NCBI RefSeq assembly: GCF_009905375.1
Contig: NC_133653.1
Location: 91,313,671 to 91,377,670, forward strand
DNA from: Apium graveolens
Lineage: Eukaryota > Streptophyta > Magnoliopsida > Apiales > Apiaceae
Reading direction: 5' to 3'
Length of the DNA: 64,000 nucleotides
Shown here: piece after piece, positions 1 through 11,228 of the stretch
Numbering within the stretch: position 1 is the stretch's first letter
How the letters are laid out: the number at the start of each line of letters is the position of its first letter
The notes under the pieces: generated by a model
Database searches by the model: none
Seen by the model: the letters and a program-made list of their open reading frames with translations, nothing else
What the model was told of the DNA's origin: nothing
Program-made: the position numbers and the translations under genes

Positions 1-640
1 GTTGCTCCATATAGGTTACGTCGGGTTGCATATCTATGCGCTCATATGCCCCTATTTGACTGGCATCCGAATTACACTTCCTTAACATTGATACGTGGAA
101 CACGTTATGAACTTGCTACATATTCGGGGTTAGGGCTAGCTTATATGCTAACTTCCCAAACGTCTTAATATATCCAAGGGTCCAACAAATTGTAGACTTA
201 GCTTTCCTTTCTTTCCGAACCTCATCAATCCTTTCCAAGGGATACCTATAACATTACTAGGTCCCCTATTTCATACTCTTTATCCTTTCGTGTCAAATCA
301 ACATACTTATCATGTCCATCTTGGGCTACTACCAGCCGTCCTCTGATTAGATCTATCATATCCTTGGTCCTTTGGACTACTGCGGGTCCGAGCATCTTGC
401 GCTCTACAACTTCATCCTAACATAAGGGAGATCGACATTATCTTCCCTCAAGGATCTCATAAGGCGACATCTCGATAATGACATATGATCTATTGTCGTA
501 AGATAACTCAATCCGAATTAAGTGATCATTCCAAATTCTTTCAAGTCTATTGCACAGACTCTCATTATAGCTTTTATCATTAGAGCTTCTGCTTCTCAAT
601 ACCCATTCTTTTCCAGTTCGTAATCGCTACTACCTTCCAT
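1..640 (-). pseudogene. Integrase C-terminal half and start of chromodomain region (Tekay-like), decayed
   Basis: Reading the minus strand from about 600 down to 1 gives, across several frames, the order expected at the end of a chromovirus integrase: a degenerate MSPYEILEGR stretch (about 470-430; family form MAPYEALYGR), DLIRGRL (about 350), KEYEIGDLVML (about 285), SPWKGLMRFGKKGKLSPRF (about 255-200), then YERIDMQPDVTYMEQ at the window edge, which fits the YEPI-L-DLTYEEQP segment leading into the chromodomain. Frameshifts and stops abound and no catalytic residue can be trusted. The integrase core upstream is barely recognisable. Confidence 0.7.
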
Positions 641-2029
641 TCCTAATATTATACTGGTTATACTTTTGCTCGTTAGCGTTCTATAACCTTTTAATAACCA
701 CGTCAACCTTAGTATCACGAATGTGTTCCCATTCCGCATACTACCACCACTTTATTACTCCTTTTTCAGTTGTTTCTATTTTCCAAAATTTGATCAATCA
801 AATAGAAGTAAAGGAATTTGTTGAGAGATCACTATGATCATGAACACTTGTTATATTGCATAGTTAGTACAGAAGGTGGCCAGCCTTTAGTACTTGACAA
901 GCAATTAAACAATAGCTGGTATCCTACTCGGCTTCTATCACACAGATAGATAGTCATTCGGCAATACCTCCCCTTTTGGAAGGGTTGTTCTTCTCAGCTT
1001 ACATGAAATGAAAAGAAGAGAAAAGAACGAACTGAAGAGAATTGTATATATGAAAAAAATATACTGCCACAAAATATCTGGCTTGGAACCTACCTCTGAA
1101 CTATAGAGGTTTGTCATAGGAGAACAAAACATATACGTATTTATATCAGCATCAAGCATTATAGCCTCGTATTTCCCATGCCTAAATATTTTCGCTATCC
1201 CGTCCATCATTCTATGGACCCACACTCTTCCTTGAGCTTATACATAATCACCTTTGAAACTCCCTCGACATCGAAAATCGAATCTGGGATCTCATTCTAG
1301 ACATCATCGTTACTTGAATTTCTATGCTTGCACCGCAACCTTCCTCGTATAATAATACGACTCTCTATTGATAAGAAAGAATAATTATTCACTAGGTAGA
1401 TACTCTACTTAATTAGTCTATCAATGATAACTTATACACTACCACTACCCGATTAGTGGTACTCAATCTCAACACCCATTCCAATACAACTCTCACGGTT
1501 GTAATCAGCTCATTAATCGCAGAATCATTACTGCCTTACTATGGTCCACCACTGACCTACTGTAGTCATTCATTTTCCATGAAGTCTTAATAACTAACCA
1601 TACGGAGTCCATACATCTCGTATCTAATTCTCCTAAGGAGTTAACATAACCACCAATCACAATTCATGAAGAACACTCCAAACTCTGACGTACTTTCATG
1701 ACATGAAGCAGATAAAATTTGCAGAAGAGTTTCGCTCAAAGCAATGATAGCAGGTTAATACCATTCTTAATCATATGCCTTCAATAGAAGACTTAACTCA
1801 AAGGTTTGTTTAGTCCTTTTTGAACTATGGTCCTGGCTTATCTCAAGATAGTATCTTCTGAGATAGATAGCCCGCTCATGGCGATTACACGAATTAAACC
1901 TTTACTAACTACTATTACGGTTGGGTATTGCACAGTCATCAGAAGGAATGTCAATCTTCCAAACCATAATACAACCTTCACAGTTTTAACCATCATCACT
2001 GTATTCCTTTGGCACAAGTGCCTATAATT
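641..2029. other. Unrecognisable interior of the decayed chromovirus
   Basis: By position this should hold the integrase core and N-terminal zinc region of the minus-strand element. I could not recognise a motif. Short open frames here (for example minus 938-1225) have no family features and are best read as chance. Confidence 0.4.
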
Positions 2030-2140
2030 ATCCTCTTACCTTTAAAGTGTCGGCCACCTCTTTGGCCTTTCCTGATAGTACAATTTCCTTACAGTCAATG
2101 TCATTTTAACCACCTCCAAATAATTTTCTACCTCATTTCA
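2030..2140 (-). pseudogene. RNase H C-terminal remnant of the chromovirus
   Basis: The minus strand at about 2100-2045 reads YYQERPKRWPTL, which at nucleotide level follows the chromovirus RNase H ending YHPGKANVVADAL with a frame slip. It lies in the expected position between gag (2900-4150) and integrase (1-640). It is a second copy of the region, because a better preserved one lies at 4170-4960. From 2141 to about 2900 I recognise nothing. Confidence 0.45.
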
Positions 2141-2899
2141 ATCACAGCTTATATGAAGATGTATTCCTTAAAATCTGATGAGTAAAAAAAAAAATCACCA
2201 TTTTTCCATAAGTTATTGCCTCAGTCTTTAGAGGTTAATCACTGTCACGACTGACTCTCAACTATACTTAGAACATCTTTTATCTTAAGTCCTAATTGCC
2301 TAGAACAATTTCAACCTTTACTGGTTTGATCCATACTTTCTCGTGGTTTAACACGTGCCCCACTTGGCATCATTATAATTACGTCATATTTCCTTTATCC
2401 CCATTTCCATTCTTGAGAATTTTGAATATTACCTTTTTCCTTATAAAACCTCTAAGGTTATCCTTCAATCGTTCCTCCTGTATTCCCTAGATACAGGGCA
2501 TATCACAATACCATTTACTAATAGTAGAACCATTGTTTATATACTTCTGAAGAATTTCTCCACTGATCCTTAAAGGTTATTATTACCTTAATCCTTTCCA
2601 ATTCATACTGTCAAAACTCATACTATCCCTATTAAGGGTGAAATGCCAACCTTTATGCATTCCCCTAGGATTCGTTTTAAGTTACCGATGTTCTATCCTT
2701 AATTCCACCTTTAAAAAGGTACAAGCATCCTTCCATGGATAAATAAAGTCATATATCCCTGATATGGGTATCTTATTCAATCATTCCCACCTCGATAGTA
2801 AATGCCTAATTTCACAATAACATCTGTATACAAAATGAGGTTAATCAAAATGGCCTCCAAAAGATAACAACGGTTATCCGCTTTTCTTGCCTAATCTGG

Positions 2900-4150
2900 T
2901 AACGATAACATGGATGTTCTGGAAGATATTGGTCGTGTTCAACGTGAACTTCTTCTTAATAATTCCTTATTTACTTTTGTTGTTTATCTCAACAGTCACC
3001 TCAATGTTGGGATATCTTTCATATCTGGCGTCTCCCTTTCTGGGTATCATGCCACCGGTCTTACACTTCACCTTCTTGAAGGTCACTTCCTTCATCCAAT
3101 TTTCTTAATTTCTTACTTTCTTATCCCCTTAGTCTATCCGCGTCTCATTATTTATCCTTCGAATTATCTCAAGGTTTCCTCGAATCCTCCCAACTTACAG
3201 GGGATAACTATATGCATCTCTTATGCCTTCAACCGTCAACTTTAACTCATGGTGAATCACCCTCATCCTGACGATCATATACTTTTCTATTTCTATTAAT
3301 AGGAGTCTTTAGGGTTTCCTCATACCCAACTCCCTTATCATTCCTCAAACTCTGTTGCCTTTTTATTCCTTTCCACTTTAATTCCTTTTTATTTTCCTTT
3401 CTCTTATCATTATTTCATGAACCAACACAACATAAGCATTGATTTCAAATATCCCGTCATTCTGGATTCGCGTCTTCAGAACGAATCTTAACAACTTTTA
3501 CAGCTTAGATTCATAATTCATCATACTCGTCTGCCTTTGTTCTGGCTCTAAAGCTTTTACACTATTCCATAACCTTGGGAATTACGATCCCGAAAACAAT
3601 TGGCTGAACTTTAATCAGTTTATTATAATCTCTTGCTCCGTGCCTTCCTTGGCCTTTCACCAGCGGGTGGTCTCTCTCTTGGGAGGGTAAGTGACAAAAC
3701 AGTCTTTTGTGGTTCGTCAATCATTTTGAATCTCAAATGATTCATCTATTTCCTTTAGCCAGGCTCTTGCCTCGACTGGGTCAGCTTGTTCCTTGGAACT
3801 CTGAGAGCTTAGCGACTTAAAGGTCATGAAAGAATTTCCCACCGCACTGTCTCCTCAGAGTGGTGGTTGGGGATAATAGTCTAAGTTCTGTCTAGACAGG
3901 TCTATGAATTGCCGTATAGGAGTACCGTCTCGGGTCTCCTTTCCTTACTCGACTTTCTGTTTCCTTATTATGAAATATTTCATCCTACTCCCCATAATCG
4001 GGGTCATCTTTTAATTTAAAATCCTCATTTTCCACTCCATTATGTCATGGGTTCCTTCTATCTTGATGGCGACCTCCCTGACTATCGCGTTCAGGGTTTG
4101 CTCTAAATCTTATTCCTCAACTATGGCTCTCATCTAAGTTCTCATCCTTA
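2900..4150 (-). pseudogene. Gag remnant of the chromovirus
   Basis: At about 3790-3730 the minus strand reads ADPVEARAWLKEIDESFEI, closely matching the chromovirus capsid motif DPVEA-WL-EIEK-F. Further left are a YESKL--LLRFVLK segment (about 3520-3460) resembling the gag YEAKFTELARFVPE region, and a degenerate cysteine-rich stretch CKTGGMIPRKGDARYERYPN near 3050 that may be the decayed zinc knuckle. Stops and frameshifts occur throughout. Gag would coat the element RNA in cytoplasmic particles; this copy cannot encode a full protein. Confidence 0.6.
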
Positions 4151-4169
4151 CACTCTTGAACTTTCGGAA

Positions 4170-4960
4170 CCCAAATTCTATAGGAATACCTCATTATTCC
4201 CTTATCATCTTTCTCGATATTAATCTTTTATCTAATTGTTGGCTCTCTACCTTCATTCATAACTTTTTCTGGCACAATATGATCTTTTCCAATAATTCGG
4301 GCTGTATTGCAATCTCAAACAGCTTTTCGGTACCGGCTCCGGTTACCTTCACTTCTATTTCCATTTTCTCAAAATCTCTTATAAACTCTCCAAAAGGCAT
4401 TATCATCTTGAGTCTCTCCTTTTTACTAAGGGCATCAGCCACCATATTGGCTTTCCCCGAATGATAAAGAATCTCCCAATCATTATTCTTGGTTAGCTCT
4501 AACTACCTCTTCTGGCATATGTTGAGCTCTTTGTGACGTGAAAATGTACTAGAGCACTTATGGCTTAGGTAATTCTCGCACTTCTCTCCATACAAGTAGT
4601 GCCTCCAATCTTTAGGGTAAAACTATTGCAACGAGCCTAAGCTCATGGGCGGGGATATCGAATTTCATATTACCTTAATTGTCTTGACGCAGACGCGATT
4701 ATCTTGCTGCGCTAAGAAGCACCCTAATTCCTTATGCGAAGCGTCACTTACAAATCACCAAAATCTCCTTTTTCCATCCGGCAACGCCAACATAGGGGTC
4801 GTCACCAACCTTTGCTTCAGTTCTTAAAAGCTGTTCTCGCATTTCTCTGTCTATTCGAACTTCTCAGTCTTATGAGTAAGCCGCGTTAAAGGGGACTACT
4901 ATCTTTACAAATTTGAACGAACCTCCGGTAGTGATCGACCAATCCTACCTCTGGTAGTTG
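4170..4960 (-). pseudogene. Displaced block: end of RT, RNase H, start of integrase (Tekay-like)
   Basis: The minus strand from about 4945 reads YYRRFV, then KTEKFE, ENSF-ELKQRLVTTPMLALP (about 4850-4790), SDASHKELGC, WRHYLYGEKCE, LYHSGKANMVADALSKKERL (to about 4420) and PELLEKI at about 4290. This is the reverse-transcriptase connection, RNase H and start of integrase in correct internal order. Its place is wrong: it lies between the untranslated leader (4961-5357) and gag (2900-4150). An open frame of 62 codons at 4257-4445 survives. The block is probably a product of recombination or of a nested insertion later eroded. Confidence 0.65.
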
Positions 4961-5357
4961 ACCTAACCATGGTCATCAATTCATCAGTGGCCCTTTATCC
5001 ATTCTTGTCAGGATCCTCCATGGGATCCTCCTCAGCAACTATCCCTTCTAGGACAACATCCTTAATATCAACATCATCCGGTCCTGCATTAGGACACTCT
5101 ATCGGATCCACAATCCGATCTCCAATTAGTAATAAAATATCATCGCGCTGTTGCTCCTCAACCTCAGGGTTCGGAGTCCCGCTACTCTATACGATAACGA
5201 ACTACGCTTCTATTGCTACATTTATAAGGGTTCCCATAAGGGTTTTAATTGTCAGTACTACGTTAGGTAGTCCGACTATGAACTTGGCAAGAGTTCTTAT
5301 TATCTTAGTGAACTTATTATCTTTACGTCCCATCATCTCTGAGGTTTATAACGCTTA

Positions 5358-5369
5358 GCTCTGATACCA
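5358..5369 (-). other. Primer binding site, tRNA-iMet type
   Basis: The minus strand reads TGGTATCAGAGC four bases after the LTR end. This is the classic primer site complementary to the 3' end of initiator methionine tRNA in plant retrotransposons. It fixes the element's direction as leftward. Confidence 0.9.
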
Positions 5370-7151
5370 TTTCTGTAACACCCTCAGATCCGGGGTCGGG
5401 GATCCGGGTTGTCACGGTCTTTCTTTCCACAATATCACTCCACTTAATTAATAATAATTAACCTCATACTGTGACCCCACACTAACACACACCACAACCC
5501 GTTATAGTCTCAGAGATGAAATTGAAATAAGTACAAGTCTTTGAATCCACAATTTAAAATTATTACAACCCAAAATGATTACTTGATAAATTTACAGTTA
5601 ATTGCCATTATCTGCCACAAGTTATAATTATACATAATTGATTCTCAAAAGTAGATGGTCTGATCTACAATAGATCTACCTCTGCAGCTATAGCAGCTAC
5701 AACATCAACGGGAAGACGCGGGACGCTTCCCACGCGCTTGCGCTGGGTCTGCTGGGGTCTGGCCATCTTTCCTAACTGTTGTTGTGTGATGAAGAAATAA
5801 AGCAAGGGTGAGCAGCAAGCCCACCAAAATAATATGTATAATGATTTACAATATATGAGCCTACTCATAATACTCATGAAAGTCTTGGTCAAAAGAAATG
5901 AACCAAGTTTGATATCTTAATGCGATGAAGTCGCAAAATATTCAGTATATATACATATATACTTTTCAAAATATTGGAAGTCCTCTTCCATGCATAATAT
6001 ACACAAAGTCCCAGTGTATAACTGTATATATAAAAAAAAATATCGTTGCAAGGTGATCTCATATATCTAACCTTGTCTCAACGTTTTTCTGAAAATCTTT
6101 GTCATTCATAAGACAATTATTAATTAGATATAAGTTTAAAAGATGAGGTTACCAAATACCCCAATATACTTATATCTTTCCCAATACTACTTGAACTACC
6201 ACCGTTCAAGTTATAATCAGTTTCAAAAGTTCATCACATAGATGAGACTACAAGACAAGATTTGAATAGATTCAATCTTTGAAATATTATTGAATGAAAT
6301 AAAGTTACGAGATACTTTATTTAGTCCCGATATATATATATATCCACATATATATATCTCTTAAACATTTCCTGGAACCTCTGTTATGTAAAGTATGAAC
6401 AGAGTTTGAAACATCCAATGAATTTTGGAAAGGAAAAAAATTTTGGCATAAACCCGATATCTCGCTGATCAGGCAAAGATACCAATAAGTAACCTTTTCT
6501 ACTAGTAGATGGACGAATTCCCCACTGGTCATCACCCTGGTCATAATTAAGACCTATGCTGGACTGCCACTCAGCCACTTATGCATTTGATGGACTCCCA
6601 CTGAGCCACTTACACAATAATAGACCGTACCCCGGCCTGTCGCTTATGCCGACTCAATGAGAGGGGCTTACTTCCCGAACGTTGGGCAAGTAATCAATTC
6701 ATTTACCAAATCTGCAACCTCGTTGCGAATATAAAATACACCACAGAGCCGGACTCCCCAGGTTTTTGAGCGAGTATTTAAATCCCCTTTAAAAAGGAAG
6801 ATCTTAAATATAAAAATGAGTTTTGGGATCCGCTCTGACTTTTAAAAATCATTTTGAAGACTCGAAAACACTTTAAAGAGTGTTTGGAGTAAGACTGATT
6901 TAATGAAGTAAATCAGTCCCCAGAATATTAGAAAATATCTGAATATTATTAATTAAATAATATTCCCATAAAGAATAATCTTTATAAAAATGATTGAAGT
7001 AGAAGTATTAAATTTATACTTGAAACGAGTATTAAATAACCCAAGATATACTTATATGAAAGTATTATCTTTATTTGAATAATCGAAAATAAGTTTGATT
7101 ATTTACACCTTATTCTTTAATAAAATAAAGAACAAATCTCAACAAATAATC

Positions 7152-7535
7152 GGAGTCATAGATCCTCAAATGAATATTCAAAAATATTCATTAAATAATA
7201 TAAACTGAGTCATAATACCTCGAATGAATATTATAAATAATATTCATTAAATAAAATAAAGGAGTCATACATCCTCAAATGAATATTCAAATAATATTCA
7301 ATAAATAAAATAAAAGGAGTCATAAGTCCTCGAATGAATATTCAAATAATATTCAATAAATAATATAAGCTGAGTCATAATACCTCGAATGAATATTATA
7401 AATAATATTCATTAAATAAAATAAAGGAGTCATACATCCTCAAATGAATATTCAAATAATATTCAATAAATAAAATAAAAGGAGTCATAAGTCCTCGAAT
7501 GAATATTCAAATAATATTCAATAATAAAATGAAGT
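7152..7535. repeat. 55-bp tandem repeats with 165-bp higher-order period inside the LTR
   Basis: Seven units of about 55 bp, each containing GAGTCATA followed by CCTC and AATGAATATT, start near 7152, 7205, 7261, 7316, 7370, 7426 and 7481. Unit subtypes recur every third copy, so 7205-7369 and 7370-7535 are near-identical 165-bp blocks. Confidence 0.85.
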
Positions 7536-7587
7536 TTAAAGTTATCGAATAAACCTTATTCGATTAATAGTTTGGAAAACTATAACC

Positions 7588-7625
<38 letters not shown>
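7588..7625. repeat. AT microsatellite
   Basis: A run of alternating A and T about 38 bp long within the Tekay-like LTR. Confidence 0.9.
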
Positions 7626-9737
7626 CCATATCCATATAAAATCTACTCGGGATCCTCGACTCCCGGTTTTAGAAAATATTTTCACCCTTGGGTCCCTATA
7701 CTAAGGGTATATGCAAGATACAACTATCCTCTAGCATAGGTATTATCAAATAAACCAACAGATATATATTTCAAGAATATGAAACAGGCATGCATATATA
7801 CCATATCACATGCTACAATATATCGCAAGAATTTGCTAAATAACCAATATGCATTTATCGCAAGATCATGCATATACAGATGTATACATCACAACAACAG
7901 TATAACGGATAGAATACTTGCCTGAGCGACTTGGGGGTGAGAAAGGCTCGGGACGAGTCTGATAACCTATAAACAACAAGTAATGTTGGAATTAAACCAA
8001 AATCACTTGTAAATCTATGCTTTAGCTAACTTAGACTCTAATGCTAGTTTTACGCTCACCGATTCGCTTAAGTCACTCGGGTACCCTCGACTCCACCATT
8101 TTTAATAATTTAACCTTTACGAGTTTTAAAGCGATTCCTTCGCGAGTGACTTACCAACTGCCTAAAACACTTACCATAAATGTTTCATGCATTAATTAAC
8201 CCTTTTTGGTCTTTAACCTACATTTCAAAGTAAGGCGAGGGAAAAAGTTTCGTTCGCGAAACGCCGTTACTTGAAACGGTCGTTTCTCCTAAACCGTAAA
8301 TCGGAATCGAACGAACTACATATCAAAACGAAGCTCGTAACATGAGCTATCTAAACATGGCAGTGGTCACAATCTAGCAGGGGGTTCTCGGGTCCTAATG
8401 TTATGCACAAAACAGTCTAAAGAAAATCGGACGTTACGACGGCTATGTTTACGCGATTACCAATATTTATACCACTCCAATTCTTTACCAATTCACTACA
8501 AACCACCCAACCATCATCAATACCTCAAACACAACTTATATCAAGGCAAAGTCAGTCCATAATCTCAAGGTTTTCCAACTTATTCAACCACAAACATGAT
8601 CTACTAACCATAACTTAAGATTCATTAACCATTAACCAAGATTCATATCCAAAATCACCACAAATCCAACCAAACCATCTATCATACATGGATCTTGCTA
8701 TACATACATGGATATTTCTATATAGACATTAATCCATCCATAAACTCATCAAAACTCAAAGTTCAAACTATAAGTTAAAGGTGAAAGTTGTTTATACCTC
8801 CTTGAAGCTTCCTAACACAACCCAAGAGCTTTGAATGCCTAAAAGAACCTTGATCCTTGCTTGTATAACCTTAATCTTTCATAAAAATCCAAGAAAACTA
8901 AAGTTATTTCTTGAAGGTTACTATTCACCATCTTCTTCCTTGATTTATAGAAAAAGATTGGCTTGGAATTAGAAGCTTAAACTTATAGGAAGTATGTAAC
9001 TATCCATGGGGAAGCTTAGATAATTACCTTGCTAAATAGTAAGTGGTGGAGCTTGGATCTTCAAATTTTAAGAAATGGGCCGAGAGCTAGCTTGGGAAGA
9101 AGATATTTTTGTGTTTTGTTTGATGAAAATGAAATGATTTGCTTGGTTGGTTGATTTTTGTGTTGTTTTTGGTTAATGACTTAATTAACCTTGATTTTGT
9201 GTGGTTATAATTCAACCACACTTCCTTCCCTTCTATGTCATGCTTGTGTCACCTTGCACATGTCATTATGCTCCCACTTGTCCACACCTTGTGGTTTGAT
9301 GATGTCACAATCCCTGGCTTCTTGTACAAGCTTGTCTCTTGGTCACTTAATTGTTTTACGGTTCGCTTATCTTTCGTTCTCGTTTATCGTTTGAGGGATC
9401 ATACCCGGGATCTTATTACTTAGGTTCCCTTAACCTTTCTCAATATATTATATTCCTTTTATGATCCTCTCCTATAATCCTTTAATTTCAATCCTTTTTA
9501 TCCTGTTACCTTATACTCAATTCTCTCCGTATCTTGTGGATTTCCGGGAAAAATCAAAGTGTTCGGAATTGGATTCTGACGATCTTTACATACACTTATA
9601 TACCACATAGAGTACTAATAATATCCCATAAGATCAATAACAGAACCCCTACATAGCGTGGCATGAAAAGTTTTCTCGTTCAGCAAAAACACTATTCATA
9701 AGGGTTTCAAAATTTCTCAAAAATTGGGGTTATTACA

Positions 9738-10708
9738 ATGACTCTAGCATACTTGTTTAAATTTATGTAGATGATATTATTTTTGGCTCTACAGATGAGA
9801 AACTTTGTAAAAAGTTTGCCAAACTGATACAAAGCAAGTATGAAATGAGTATGATGGGAGAACTAACTTACTTTCTTGGTTTACAAGTTAAGCAAGTTAG
9901 TGATGGAATATTCATTAGTCAAACTAAATATATTTTTGTTCTTTTAAAGAAGTTTGATCTAATGGATTGCACATCTGTAAAAACTCCCATGGCCACTGCA
10001 ACTAAACTTGAACTAAACACTACTGAAAAGTCTGTGGATATTTCAAGTTATAGAGGCATGGTTGGCTCACTTCTATACTTAACAGCTAGTAGGCCAGATA
10101 TAATGTTTGCTACATGTTTGTGTGCTAGATTTCAGGCTGATCCTAGAGAGTCTCATTTAATAGCTATTAAGAGAATCTTCAGATATCTCAAAGGAACACC
10201 AAACCTTGGCATTTGGTATCCTAAAGATTCTGGCTTTGATCTAACTGGTTATTCATATGCAGATTATGCAGGTTGCAGAATTGATAGAAAAGGCACAACA
10301 GGAACCTGACAATTTTTAGGAGACAAGCTTGTGTCCTGGTTCACTAAAAAGCAAAATTCAGTTTCTACTTCTACAGCTGAAGCTGAATATATTGCTGCTG
10401 GCAGTTGCTGTGCACAGATTTTATGAATGAAAAATCAATTGCTAAACTATGGTTTGCAAGTTAAAAGGATTCCTATTTTCTGTGACAACACAAGTGCAAT
10501 TGCCATCACTAAAAATACAGTGCAACATTCAAGGACAAAGCATATAGACATCAAGTACCATTTCATAAGGGAACATGTAATGAATGGTACTGTAGAGTTA
10601 CATTTTGTTCCAAGTGAGAAGCAACTTGCAGATATTTTTACCAAGCCACTGGATGAATCCACCTTTTCTAGGTTGGTAAGTGAGTTAGGTATGCTTAATT
10701 ACTCTTGA
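9738..10708 (+). pseudogene. Copia pol C-terminal part: RT end and RNase H
   Basis: Would copy element RNA into DNA and degrade the RNA strand. Starts within reverse transcriptase just before the catalytic YVDD (9764-9775). It continues through GELTYFLGLQ, YRGMVGSLLYLTASRPDI, RYLKGT, the RNase H segment with STAEAEYIAA and CDNTSAI, and ends LADIFTKPLD at 10708. Three in-frame stops interrupt it: TAA at 9758 (consensus CAA), TGA at 10307 (in GTCQFLG, consensus Cys) and TGA at 10424 (consensus TGG). At least the first and last are C-to-T or G-to-A changes. The N-terminal gag, protease and integrase lie beyond the interrupting element. Dead copy. Confidence 0.9.
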
Positions 10709-10802
10709 ATTTATCTAAATTATTTTGCAAGTTAAAAAGTAGCCAGAAATTTAACTGATTTTTGGTCTTGGATGAAAATTTTGGCTAAGTCAAAATTTGC
10801 AT

Positions 10803-11121
10803 CTCGACGGATGACCGTTATCCATCGAGTTGAGTCATCCGTCGATATACAAATTGTAAATAAAAATCAATTACTTTTCTGGAGTATTTTAAAGCTCGAC
10901 GTATATCAACTTATCCTCATCCGTCGAAGTGTCTAAATCTTAACCGTTAATTCCCTGAACATTATCCATCGAGTATACTTACAGTTTGTAAGCATTACAC
11001 GACGGATAATGGGTGGAACTTTTACAGTTTATTTTAAAACGGCTATTTTAGACAATTTCTATTGGGTAATTTACTTCTCTTTATTATTTTTATCAGTTGA
11101 TTTTGAGTAAAGTATAAAAGC
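10803..11121 (+). promoter_or_regulatory. Motif array plus TATA-like box upstream of the env-like ORF (SIRE#1)
   Basis: Four perfect CGACGGAT or ATCCGTCG motifs (near 10805, 10838, 10920, 11001) and several one-base variants lie between the pol stop and the env-like start. A TATA-like AGTATAAAAG sits at 11111-11120, about 110 bp before the ATG at 11229. The same motif and a TATA-like box occur in the LTR (16061-16624). Read here as a possible internal promoter for the third ORF; that function is inference. Confidence 0.5.
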
Positions 11122-11228
11122 TTATTTCATTCTAATCATTTTCTTTTATCATTCTCAAATTCAACTATGATATTTCATTCTCTCTCAAGCAAAAATCCTC
11201 TTTCTCTTCAAGCTTTTCTTCTCTAACA

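Larger units (their letters stand above)
1..9737 (-). mobile_element. Tekay/Del-type Ty3/gypsy chromovirus, decayed, truncated by window edge
   Basis: A minus-strand LTR retrotransposon whose 5' LTR lies on the right (5374-9737). The internal region runs leftward off the window. The LTR boundary is followed by a methionine-initiator tRNA primer site, and the internal part holds degenerate gag, RNase H and integrase pieces with chromovirus-like motifs. It interrupts the copia reverse transcriptase that resumes at 9738, so it is younger than SIRE#1. The other LTR and target duplication lie outside the window. No frame is open for long. Assignment to Tekay/Del rests on the long LTR, the TGTAATAACCCC start and motif spelling, and needs a phylogeny to confirm. 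Confidence 0.75.
5374..9737 (-). repeat. 5' LTR of the Tekay-like element (4364 bp)
   Basis: In minus orientation it begins TGTAATAACCCC at 9737 and ends GGGTGTTACA at 5374, followed by a primer binding site. It is AT-rich, has a tandem repeat field at 7152-7535 and an AT microsatellite near 7588-7625. The right border abuts copia reverse-transcriptase sequence exactly. Open frames inside (such as minus 5665-5892 and plus 9191-9423) show no protein features. Confidence 0.85.

Noticed and set aside
938..1225. 95-codon minus-strand frame
   Set aside because: No recognisable motif; in the eroded interior of a chromovirus.
2887..3245. Two overlapping hydrophobic plus-strand frames that look like membrane proteins
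   Set aside because: Antisense to the gag remnant; hydrophobicity follows from T-rich antisense sequence.
5665..5892. 75-codon minus-strand frame in the Tekay-like LTR
   Set aside because: Ends in a basic, ordered-looking tail, but the related LTR at 34139-37606 shows no counterpart, so probably chance.
7152..7535. Regular short repeats that could suggest a CRISPR-like array
   Set aside because: Head-to-tail 55-bp tandem units with no unique spacers, inside a plant LTR.
10447..10662. Minus-strand frame opposite copia RNase H
   Set aside because: Shadow of the sense-strand pol frame.
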